A DNA stretch of 30,876 nt from a virus. Below the pieces are notes generated by a model. That model was not told where the DNA came from. It did no database searches and saw nothing but the letters and a program-made list of their open reading frames with translations. Made by a program: the position numbers and the translations under genes. The DNA is taken from the IMG/VR virus record IMGVR_UViG_3300031456_000016, positions 1 to 30,876 of that record. The stretch is one strand, 5' to 3'. Positions 22,445 to 28,541 of the stretch are shown piece after piece (position 1 is the first letter of the stretch; every line of letters starts with the position of its first letter).

Positions 22445-22466
22445 GGCCCCCGCCGGAGCGGGGGCC
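22445..22466 (-). terminator. Intrinsic terminator
   Basis: GGCCCCCGC/GCGGGGGCC, nine base pairs with a four-base loop, followed on the minus strand by TTTCGCG. It lies 5 bases after the stop at 22471. Confidence 0.9.
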
Positions 22467-22470
22467 GTTT

Positions 22471-22749
22471 CTAGGTGACGATCAGGTAACTACCATGCCG
22501 AGCTACCGTGTACCCTCTCGCCTCCAGGTCGGAGGCGTATTCCGAGAGCATCTCAGTTCGCTCCGCACCGACGTGGGCGAACTGCTCGTCTCCCGCTCGC
22601 CAGAAGATCGTCACGCGCCCTGGGTCTTCCATGAGCTTGTACCCGGCGGTCACGAACCCCGTGGCGTTGATCAGGGCCGAGGGTTTGTATCCGAGGCTCC
22701 GCAGAGTGCGGGCGATGCTGAGCTTGGTGGGCTTCTTGTCGGTGGGCAT
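22471..22749 (-). CDS. Small hypothetical protein
   Basis: 92 residues from the ATG at 22747-22749 with GAGAGGA upstream. It reads KLSIARTLRSLGYKPSALIN, then strands GRVTIFWRAGDEQFAHVGAE and a closing GYTVARHGSYLIVT, an alpha/beta layout. It lies between two terminators, so it has its own transcript. A TTGACA 26-31 bases before its start may be its -35 box. No known family. Confidence 0.68.
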   Translation of the reverse strand: MPTDKKPTKLSIARTLRSLGYKPSALINATGFVTAGYKLMEDPGRVTIFWRAGDEQFAHVGAERTEMLSEYASDLEARGYTVARHGSYLIVT

Positions 22750-22796
22750 GGGGGTATCCTCTCGCGCCGATGTCGGCATGTCAACGGACAGCAAAA

Positions 22797-22821
22797 GACC
22801 CCCGGGATTCCTCCGGGGGTC
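22797..22821 (-). terminator. Intrinsic terminator
   Basis: GACCCCCGG/CCGGGGGTC, nine base pairs with a seven-base loop, followed on the minus strand by TTTTGC. It lies about 19 bases after the stop at 22840. Confidence 0.9.
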
Positions 22822-22839
22822 ATCTTTGCCGAGTGCCGA

Positions 22840-23037
22840 TCAGTCGGCAGATGCCACGCGAACTCGACGCTGGAAGTGCCGTAGTGCGTCGCCGCGCTGC
22901 CGGGTGACCAGTAGGCCTCGCTCTGTTCCGTCGCTGACTCGGTACCATGTACCCGGGGTGCCCAGCGTGCCGAGGTCGTCGCTAAGGCTCTCCAGCGTTA
23001 TACCGGCGCTACTGGTCTCTGTGGTCCATCGTTCCAT
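22840..23037 (-). CDS. Small hypothetical protein
   Basis: 65 residues, ATG with a strong Shine-Dalgarno GGAGG. It reads MERWTTETSSAGITLESLSD and ends RQRGDALRHFQRRVRVASAD. It lies between a tRNA-like element and a terminator. A small soluble protein with a basic C-terminus; function unknown. Confidence 0.65.
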   Translation of the reverse strand: MERWTTETSSAGITLESLSDDLGTLGTPGTWYRVSDGTERGLLVTRQRGDALRHFQRRVRVASAD

Positions 23038-23074
23038 TTGTCCTCCAGGTGACTGGTACCTCGTCTGTGCTGAG

Positions 23075-23125
23075 TGCCCCGGGCGGGAATCGAACCCACC
23101 TACCCTTGCGGGTCACCATCGGGGC
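23075..23125 (-). ncRNA. tRNA-like acceptor/T-arm element
   Basis: 51 nt that fold as GCCCCG/CGGGGC acceptor, T arm GTGGG-TTCGATT-CCCGC in canonical geometry, discriminator A, and a small hairpin ACCC-GCAA-GGGT in place of D and anticodon arms. It starts 7 bases after the stop of the gene at 23133. It may be a tRNA that lost its middle, or a functional minihelix at the end of a transcript. Confidence 0.5.
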
Positions 23126-23132
23126 GGACGTG

Positions 23133-23297
23133 CTACGCGCTGCGCTTGCTGCGGGGGAGCGGGGCGAAGTAATCGCGGACGCTGGACCTGTTGTCTTCCC
23201 AGCGGAGCGTGACCCATCGGAAGCTGTGAGCGTGTCGCGGGTTCTCGTCGCACTCGCTACCGTGTGTCGCGCACTTGAGCTTGCGTACTTCGGCCAT
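23133..23297 (-). CDS. Small Cys/His protein
   Basis: 54 residues, ATG at 23295-23297 with GGGG/GAGG upstream. It reads MAEVRKLKCATHGSECDENP and RHAHSFRWVTLRWEDNRSS. The pattern C..H...C...H.H could bind a metal. It starts 30 bases beyond the -10 box of promoter copy 1. Family unknown. Confidence 0.6.
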   Translation of the reverse strand: MAEVRKLKCATHGSECDENPRHAHSFRWVTLRWEDNRSSVRDYFAPLPRSKRSA

Positions 23298-23326
23298 CTT
23301 GTCCCCTCGTCGTCCTGCGGAGCGTC

Positions 23327-23356
23327 AGTCAAGCACAGGTACTCACGCTGACGCAA
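23327..23356 (-). promoter_or_regulatory. Repeated promoter, copy 1
   Basis: -35 TTGCGT (23351-23356), 18-base spacer with GCGTGAGTACCTG, extended -10 TGC-TTGACT (hexamer 23327-23332), start codon 30 bases beyond. The -35 box touches palindrome site 7, and the stop codon of the lipoprotein gene lies inside the spacer. Confidence 0.7.
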
Positions 23357-23606
23357 CAGCATCCTCACGTGAGGATGCTGCCTCGGGGCTCGCTCGCTTG
23401 GCGTCCTCCTCGGCGCGCTCGGCGCAGTAGGTCACGGGGGCGGTTGTGAGCTTCGGCTTGCCGTTGACGTAGGTCGTCGTCGTCCGTATCTCCGTGTCCC
23501 AATCGAGACACTCGGGGACGTCCTCGCAACCGGTGAGCGCGAGCACGGCCAGCATCGCAGCGGCCATGGCGGAAGCCTTGACGGCCTGCGGGAAGTGGTT
23601 GGTCAT
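23343..23606 (-). CDS. Lipoprotein
   Basis: 87 residues, ATG overlapping the upstream stop as ATGA. A signal peptide KASAMAAAMLAVLALTGC ends in a lipobox LTGC (Cys27), so the mature protein should be lipid-anchored outside the membrane. Four Cys remain or fall close by (Cys27, Cys32, Cys60 visible). The C-terminal residues EAASSREDAVASA are encoded by the palindrome site 7 and the start of promoter copy 1. Phage lipoproteins expressed from early regions often block superinfection; here this is inference. Confidence 0.75.
   Translation of the reverse strand: MTNHFPQAVKASAMAAAMLAVLALTGCEDVPECLDWDTEIRTTTTYVNGKPKLTTAPVTYCAERAEEDAKRASPEAASSREDAVASA
23357..23380. promoter_or_regulatory. Dispersed palindrome, site 7
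   Basis: Perfect 24-base palindrome with the core AGCATCCTCAC/GTGAGGATGCT. It lies inside the last codons of the lipoprotein gene and directly against the -35 box of promoter copy 1. Confidence 0.85.
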
Positions 23607-23722
23607 CCGCGATGACGTCCCTTCTTGGAAAGCGGTCGCTTAGCGATCAGCATGGCGAGTGACCCGCAGATGAGCCAGAAGCCGAGGGCGTAGAGGGCGT
23701 ACGCGGCGAATGCGGAGGTCAC
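23603..23722 (-). CDS. One-helix membrane protein
   Basis: 39 residues, GTG start overlapping the upstream stop as GTGA, stop overlapping the lipoprotein ATG as ATGA. It is almost all one transmembrane helix, FAAYALYALGFWLICGSLAM, followed by a basic tail KRPLSKKGRHRG that should face the cytoplasm. Tight coupling suggests that it works with the lipoprotein at the membrane. Confidence 0.65.
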   Translation of the reverse strand: MTSAFAAYALYALGFWLICGSLAMLIAKRPLSKKGRHRG

Positions 23723-24084
23723 TGCTCACCCCTCATGGCGCGCTCGAAGTGGAGGGCGTCCGACACGCCTTGGCGCATCCTGTCGGCCTCCCTGCGCGTC
23801 CACGCCTCTCGCCGCGCGCTCATCGTCGCCGGGGGAGGGGTGACGCTCATGCGCCCCGTGACGCTCCCCATGCCCTTGATGACCGCCTCCACGTCCCTGC
23901 CGGTGGCGGCGCGCACGAGCCACTGTGCGAGGTCCAGCGCCTCGGAGGGGGACAGCTTGGCGCGGTCGCCGACTACGGCGAGGCTGATCACGTCGGGCTC
24001 CGTCTCGGTCTCCCATGCTCGGATGCGCCCGCCTCCGCTGGCCGAGCCCTCGATGATGTTTTCGCGACGCTGCTTGAACGGCAT
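23719..24084 (-). CDS. Hypothetical protein
   Basis: 121 residues from the ATG at 24082-24084 with GGAG upstream; the open frame before it is a shadow. It reads RRENIIEGSASGGGRIRAWE, then DVISLAVVGDRAKLSPSEAL and DLAQWLVRAATGRDVEAVIK, followed by a basic helix. The middle 'LSPSEALDLAQWLV-A' is a common C-terminal helix of small actinophage proteins. Function unknown. Confidence 0.65.
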   Translation of the reverse strand: MPFKQRRENIIEGSASGGGRIRAWETETEPDVISLAVVGDRAKLSPSEALDLAQWLVRAATGRDVEAVIKGMGSVTGRMSVTPPPATMSARREAWTRREADRMRQGVSDALHFERAMRGEQ

Positions 24085-24129
24085 GTGTCTCTCCTGCGTA
24101 TCGGTAGGCATGAACGGACTTGCTGAGTA

Positions 24130-24173
24130 CTCCAGGAGGCCTACGACGGCCGCACGGCTTAACCGTCCTGGAG
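24130..24173. repeat. Inverted repeat in a 97-base gap
   Basis: CTCCAGGA (24130-24137) and TCCTGGAG (24166-24173) pair perfectly across 28 bases. The gap separates the run of overlapping genes to the right from the gene at 23719-24084. GAGTAC follows on the minus strand. It may be a weak terminator or an operator. Confidence 0.45.
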
Positions 24174-24181
24174 CGATGGGA

Positions 24182-24343
24182 CTAGATGTCGCGCGCCCTG
24201 CGCAGCGACTCCAAGGCCTCGTATATGAGGGGCGTGAGGTACAGCGGCCCAACACGGAGAGGCCAGGACCGGAGCGTCAGCTTGCCGCCCTCTCGCGTCC
24301 AGACGTACTCCTTGCCGAACATGACCAGCTCTCGACGTCGCAT
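24182..24343 (-). CDS. Small hypothetical protein
   Basis: 53 residues, ATG at 24341-24343 with AAGGAG upstream, which lies in the end of the preceding gene. It reads MRRRELVMFGKEYVWTREGG and TLRSWPLRVGPLYLTPLIYE. A compact, basic strand-and-helix protein with no known motif. Confidence 0.6.
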   Translation of the reverse strand: MRRRELVMFGKEYVWTREGGKLTLRSWPLRVGPLYLTPLIYEALESLRRARDI

Positions 24344-24345
24344 GC

Positions 24346-24507
24346 TCAGATCTCCTTCAGGTCGGCCACCAGCGCGGCAGCGTCGTCCTCGTTCAGCTCC
24401 ACGGTGGCCACGGTGCGACCGGCAGCGTTGCGCACATGCAGATCGATACGGATCCCGCGCCACTGCGCCTCGATGGTCCAGCCCTCGACAGTCTCGAACG
24501 TCCTCAT
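24346..24507 (-). CDS. Small hypothetical protein
   Basis: 53 residues, ATG at 24505-24507 overlapping the upstream stop as ATGA. It reads MRTFETVEGWTIEAQWRGIR and ends ELNEDDAAALVADLKEI, a strand-strand-helix layout seen in many small actinophage proteins. Function unknown. Confidence 0.62.
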   Translation of the reverse strand: MRTFETVEGWTIEAQWRGIRIDLHVRNAAGRTVATVELNEDDAAALVADLKEI

Positions 24508-24743
24508 GCTCGTCCCTCCAGGGCTTCAGCGTGCTTGCGGGCGCACGCGATGCGGAATGCTGCGTTGTCCAGGCACTTGCGCTTGGCTCGGCTGATGGCC
24601 ACATGGCCGCTCGGGTGGTCTCCAGGCCATACGTAGACCGTCTCGACCTCCCGGGAGCCGAACCGCTTACGGGACTCTCGGAGCGTCACCTTGATGCCGC
24701 CAAAGGCCGCGTAGCCGATCCGGTAGAAGTACCGGCCCCTCAT
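24504..24743 (-). CDS. Small basic hypothetical protein
   Basis: 79 residues, ATG at 24741-24743 overlapping the sigma-like gene stop as ATGA. It reads GGIKVTLRESRKRFGSREVE, VYVWPGDHPSGHVAIS and a C-terminal basic helix KRKCLDNAAFRIACARKHAE. It may bind nucleic acid, but nothing decisive is visible. Confidence 0.62.
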   Translation of the reverse strand: MRGRYFYRIGYAAFGGIKVTLRESRKRFGSREVETVYVWPGDHPSGHVAISRAKRKCLDNAAFRIACARKHAEALEGRA

Positions 24744-25615
24744 GCGGTCACGCCCTCGGGCTTCCGGCGCGCGTAGGCCGTCTCGATCGGGAACCGCTCG
24801 GCGAACTGCTTGCATCCCTTGCGCCATGCGTCGTTGACGGCGACGCGGGAGGGGCGCTCCAGGATGCGGGCCTCGATCAGCCGCGAGACCTCCTCGGCCG
24901 CAAGCTCCAGGGTCTTACCCTCGCCGAACTCTGCGCGGGCCTTGAGGACCTCGCGACGCAGCGGGGAGAGGCTGTCGAGCACGTCGTGAACCAGCGCGAT
25001 GCGCGCCTTGCGGTCCGCCCGGTTGCGGTCGTCCGGAGTGATCAGGTCGTCCGGCACATCGAAGCACGCGAGGTCGCTCGCGATGGAGTCGCCGAAGGTT
25101 CCCGAGGGCTCGTCCGCGCTGCCTCCGTTGGCGGGAGCGTCCAGGCTCCGCGTGCCCTGGTACGCGAGCCGTGCGGCCTCCGCCCGGTCGGGGCTCAGTC
25201 GCCGCTCGACGTCCGGCAGGGAGCGTGCGAGGCGCTCGGCAAGGTATCCGTCGCCCTTGGCCGTCTTCAGGCACAGCATGTAGGTACGCATCGCGTCGTG
25301 GTCGGCCCCGGGGTTGCGCTCCGTGTACACGGCCTCTGCGATCGCGCCGCGTATCCGCTTGAACAGGAACGTCTCGGCCGAGGCTTTGGAAGCGTGCGAC
25401 TCGTCCCAACGGCTGATGGCCTCCCACATTGCGAGGCGCCCCGTGCTCTCGAACTCCTCGGCCATCGTCGCCGCGTGCTGGTGGCCGTTTGCGACCTTGT
25501 TCGCCGCCTCCCGGGCGACCGCCGCTATGAGGCCCTCCGTGGCCTTGACGATGGCTCGTACGTCCTCAGCGTTGTGCTCCTGTGCGCCCTTGACCGTTGC
25601 CGCTGTAATCGCCAT
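24740..25615 (-). CDS. RNA polymerase sigma-factor-like protein
   Basis: 291 residues, ATG with AGGAG upstream. Around residues 50-100 it reads EEFESTGRLAMWEAISRWDE, then AETFLFKRIRGAIAEAV, close to sigma region 2 (E-...G-LA-WEAI-R-D...A-TFL-KRIRGAI-EA). Around residues 205-280 it has LDSLSPLRREVLKARAEFGE and a helix-turn-helix-like end RPSRVAVNDAWRKGCKQFAE, like region 4. The linker between is long and acidic. It could be a phage sigma factor that turns on phage promoters. It follows the 465-base repeat-rich block and heads a run of overlapping genes. Confidence 0.7.
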   Translation of the reverse strand: MAITAATVKGAQEHNAEDVRAIVKATEGLIAAVAREAANKVANGHQHAATMAEEFESTGRLAMWEAISRWDESHASKASAETFLFKRIRGAIAEAVYTERNPGADHDAMRTYMLCLKTAKGDGYLAERLARSLPDVERRLSPDRAEAARLAYQGTRSLDAPANGGSADEPSGTFGDSIASDLACFDVPDDLITPDDRNRADRKARIALVHDVLDSLSPLRREVLKARAEFGEGKTLELAAEEVSRLIEARILERPSRVAVNDAWRKGCKQFAERFPIETAYARRKPEGVTA

Positions 25616-26080
25616 GTGCTTGCTCCTGATGTCCGGTTGCTGAGGTGCTCGTGGGGTAGCGGCCTCGCCCCGGACAGGGGCAGCACTGTGCGCTCGTCAG
25701 ATCTGAAGCGACCGAGTGAGGGCAAAGAGATGCCCGATGTCCGGTGAGACCTGATCCGACGTGCGCACGTCTGATCGTTGGTTGCGTGAGTACCTGACCA
25801 CGACTGCAAATCTGTGGTCAATGTGTGTGCGCTGTGTAGACACGTGTGGCTGGTGTGAAGTTGCAGCCATGATCGAAGGTGAGACCAGGCTCAAACCTTC
25901 GATGTAGTTGAATCGGATACGAGCGTCCCGCGTAACATTTGCGAAACCAAGGAAGCGCCTTTAACGGGGCGTCAGAAAGTTCGACTCAAAGAATCTTGGA
26001 ACTGTGACCTACTCCGCAGCATCCTCACGTGAGTACGCTGCGGAGTGTGACGAGGTCGCCCAAACGGTCACGCTGCGCTA
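25616..26080. other. Repeat-rich non-coding block; possible origin or control region
   Basis: 465 bases without a gene. It holds the perfect hairpin ATCGAAGGT/ACCTTCGAT (25872-25880, 25895-25903), a dyad TGACCAC/GTGGTCA (25795-25801, 25814-25820), the 14-base palindrome GACGTGCGCACGTC (25758-25771), two near-identical 16-mers GTGCGC(T/A)CGTC(A/T)GATC (25688-25703, 25761-25776), the decamer GATGTCCGGT twice, and a plus-strand copy of GCGTGAGTACCTG (25785-25797). An AT-richer patch lies at about 25930-26010. Palindrome site 8 lies at its right end. Confidence 0.5.
26011..26046. promoter_or_regulatory. Dispersed palindrome, site 8
   Basis: 36 bases, arms ACTCCGCAGCATCCTCAC and GTGAGTACGCTGCGGAGT with two mismatches. 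It lies 34 bases after the DNA polymerase stop. The hairpin is strong but no U-tract follows it. Confidence 0.8.
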
Positions 26081-27940
26081 CTAGAAGTCGGCTCCGTACA
26101 GCGACCCCCACGAGCGCTTGCCGATCTCCCCCTCAGCGGTAATCGGAACCCCGAAAAGGTCCATGGTCATGCACTTGCGGATCTCGCGCTCGACCTCCTC
26201 GACTTCCCCCGTGGGGGCGAACGCCAGTACCTCGTCATGGATCGGCAAGCGGAGGTAGGGCAGGAGCCCCGCAGCGTCCATATCGATCAGGCTTTGACCC
26301 AGGACGTCACGCGCTGCGGACTGGCACGCGTAGTTGACGACCGCGTACGTCCTCTTGCGGTCCAGCGGCAGACGGCGACCGGTGGCCGAGATGTGCACCA
26401 TGCCGTTCTGATACGCCTGTCGCGTCCACTTCTTAGAGCTCCGGGAGATCTCCGGATACAGCCGGTTGTACGTGTTGATCGCGTGCTGGACGTCGGCTTC
26501 AGGAGCGCCGGACTGGCGAGCCAGCGTGGTGACCCCTCCGCCGTATACCTTGCCGAGCCCAACCGTCTTGTACTTCTTGCGGTGGTACTCCGTGGCGTCC
26601 TCTCCCGCGACGAGCCGAGCGGTGAACCAGTGGATATCCTCGTCGTTGGCGAACGCCTCCTTCATTCGCCGCACGTCGGCCAGCGCTGCCAAGACGCGCA
26701 TCTCGATGGCGCTGAAGTCAACCGAGATCACAGCCTCCCCAGGGTCGGCGAGGAGGCAGCGGCGAATCATCATGTCCCGGGAGGGGAGTGTCTGCACGGC
26801 CGCTCGCGTGACGCTCATGCGCCCCGTGCGCGCCTGCAAGGTGTTGATATTGCAGTGGACGTATCCGTCCTCGTCCATCTCTTCAAGGAACGTGTCGACG
26901 TACGCCGTGCGCCACTTGCTCGCGCGCTTGGCGTGATACACGGCCTCAGCGAGCGGGTTGGGGGTCCGCCCTCCGATGCGCTCCCACTTGTCGTTGCGGT
27001 CGCAGAGGTGCAGGAGGACTGACTTGTCCACCTTGAGGTTCCCCGCGTCGGTGCGCTCCGTGAGCTCCTCGCCGGACTCAAGGAGCGCCTTGGCTATCTG
27101 ATCGGGGGAGCCGAGCTTGAGCACGCCGTAGCTCTGTACGATCTCGAAGTTCCGCTGATAGTCGGCATCGAGGGTGTCGTACAGCCCCTCTGTGTACTCC
27201 TTGTCGACCAGCATTCCCGCGCGGGACATGGTGGCGCAGATGCGCGAGATCTCGTGCTCGTAGTCGAGGAGCTCCTTGCGGACACCGAGGCGCTCCAGCT
27301 CGGCGAGGTGAACGGGCAGGAGGCGGGCGCCGAGGATGACGTCAAGGAGGGCGTACTCGACGTACAGCGGGTCGAAGATGTCGATTCCGGCCCAACCGGT
27401 CTCTTTGGTGAACCCCAGCGAGTTGAAGTGCTTGGTGAGGCCGTCCTGAGTGTCGGGCGCTGAGGGATCGATGTAAAACGCAGCCTGAGGCTTCAGCTTC
27501 GGGCCGAGCCCTCCCGCCTCCGGGGGTCGAGGGTCGAGGAGCTTAGAGGTAATCATCGTGTCCGTGGACTTGGAACAGATGACCTCCAGGGACACGCCAA
27601 GATGCTTGTCCGAGGCGAGCCCATCGAACGAGATCATGTTGTGCCCGGTCAGCGCCGGTAGTTCGATCAGGGCCGTGCGCGCTGCGTGGTAGAACGGCCG
27701 ACCGAGCTCAACGGGGATAGCCCAAGCCTCGGTGGCGTTGCCGAACTGCGAGAGGCGAACAAAGCTACGGCCCATTTTGCGGGCCTGGTGGTAGATGCCG
27801 AGACCGAGTGTCTCCGTGTCGAAACACGTCGTTCCGCGCTGTCGCCGGACCCACTCAAGGAACTTGGGTAGATCCTCGACCCGCTCGACGAGGTACCCAC
27901 GCCACGGGAGGCCGCCAAGCGACCCGCTGAACTCCTTCAT
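26081..27940 (-). CDS. DNA polymerase I family (family A)
   Basis: 619 residues from the ATG at 27938-27940 with GGGAGG upstream; the open frame before it is not coding. The proofreading domain is intact: Exo I FDTETLGL (Asp41, Glu43), Exo II GHNMISFD (Asn101, Asp106), Exo III YALLD (Tyr196, Asp200). The polymerase domain has motif A ISVDFSAIEMRVLA (Asp408), motif B RKKYKTVGLGKVYGGG (454-469) and motif C LPIHDEV (His568, Asp569, Glu570). The 5' nuclease domain of cellular Pol I is absent, as in other phage enzymes. It replicates the phage genome with the primase-helicase encoded upstream. Confidence 0.95.
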   Translation of the reverse strand: MKEFSGSLGGLPWRGYLVERVEDLPKFLEWVRRQRGTTCFDTETLGLGIYHQARKMGRSFVRLSQFGNATEAWAIPVELGRPFYHAARTALIELPALTGHNMISFDGLASDKHLGVSLEVICSKSTDTMITSKLLDPRPPEAGGLGPKLKPQAAFYIDPSAPDTQDGLTKHFNSLGFTKETGWAGIDIFDPLYVEYALLDVILGARLLPVHLAELERLGVRKELLDYEHEISRICATMSRAGMLVDKEYTEGLYDTLDADYQRNFEIVQSYGVLKLGSPDQIAKALLESGEELTERTDAGNLKVDKSVLLHLCDRNDKWERIGGRTPNPLAEAVYHAKRASKWRTAYVDTFLEEMDEDGYVHCNINTLQARTGRMSVTRAAVQTLPSRDMMIRRCLLADPGEAVISVDFSAIEMRVLAALADVRRMKEAFANDEDIHWFTARLVAGEDATEYHRKKYKTVGLGKVYGGGVTTLARQSGAPEADVQHAINTYNRLYPEISRSSKKWTRQAYQNGMVHISATGRRLPLDRKRTYAVVNYACQSAARDVLGQSLIDMDAAGLLPYLRLPIHDEVLAFAPTGEVEEVEREIRKCMTMDLFGVPITAEGEIGKRSWGSLYGADF

Positions 27941-27957
27941 GCTTTCCTCCCATGCGA

Positions 27958-27995
27958 ACGGCCACAGCATCCTCACGTGAGTACGCTGTGGCCGT
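27958..27995. promoter_or_regulatory. Dispersed palindrome, site 9
   Basis: 38 bases, arms AACGGCCACAGC-like outer stem around the core AGCATCCTCAC/GTGAGTACGCT with two mismatches. It lies 13 bases after the stop of the small membrane protein gene and directly before the Shine-Dalgarno of the DNA polymerase. Confidence 0.82.
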
Positions 27996-28008
27996 GTCGG
28001 TGCGTGCG

Positions 28009-28116
28009 CTACGCGTTGTTCATGATCAGTCGAGCCAGGAAGAACAGGAGGATGGTCGCCGACACCAGCCAGCACGCACCGATGACCACATAACCCGCCT
28101 TGACGCGCGTCTCCAT
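28009..28116 (-). CDS. One-helix membrane protein
   Basis: 35 residues, ATG sharing its A with the stop of the preceding gene (TGATG). It is METRVKAGYVVIGACW followed by LVSATILLFFLARLIMNNA: a short basic start and one transmembrane helix. Encoded between a hypothetical and DNA polymerase. Function unknown; small membrane proteins of early regions can act on the host envelope or host processes. Confidence 0.65.
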   Translation of the reverse strand: METRVKAGYVVIGACWLVSATILLFFLARLIMNNA

Positions 28117-28541
28117 CAGGCGCCACCCTCCATCCTCGCTAGGCGCAACTTGGCTTGGTGCTCCTGCACCGCCTTGGCGTGCGCCTCCGGCACTGCCGAC
28201 GCCTCGCCCGTGGTGCGGACCTCCCACGCCCCGTAGCGCATGCGCACGATGGTCTCTACCGACAGGTCGTCGTACTGATGGCTAGCGCGCTTGACTACGC
28301 CCGGTTGCTGCGGCAAGCGAACACCACTGATGATGCCGAGACGCGTACGCATGTTCAGCCACTGAGGGCGCCGGTAACTGGCCAAGCGGAGGGGCATTTC
28401 CTTGACCTCCAGGCATGATCCCTGCGGGCCTAGGTCGGCCATGTAGGCCGCAACGCCGTCCCGTGAGCCGAACACGTCGACGATTTCCGCGTCCTCGTCG
28501 TATCCGCCCCGGTCGTACACCACGAACACTGACAAACTCAC
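28116..28541 (-). CDS. Hypothetical protein
   Basis: 141 residues from a GTG that overlaps the primase stop as GTGA. It begins MSLSVFVVYDRGGYDEDAEI and VDVFGSRDGVAAYMADLG, a strand-helix pattern common in small actinophage proteins, and ends in a charged helix AEAHAKAVQEHQAKLRLARM-like stretch. The middle has VRLPQQPGVVKRASHQYDDL. Not recognised; the coupling to primase and polymerase suggests an early role. Confidence 0.65.
   Translation of the reverse strand: MSLSVFVVYDRGGYDEDAEIVDVFGSRDGVAAYMADLGPQGSCLEVKEMPLRLASYRRPQWLNMRTRLGIISGVRLPQQPGVVKRASHQYDDLSVETIVRMRYGAWEVRTTGEASAVPEAHAKAVQEHQAKLRLARMEGGA

Noticed and set aside
27941-28126. Upstream extension of the DNA polymerase frame
   Set aside because: The extension crosses palindrome 9 and the small membrane gene; the Shine-Dalgarno supports the start at 27940.
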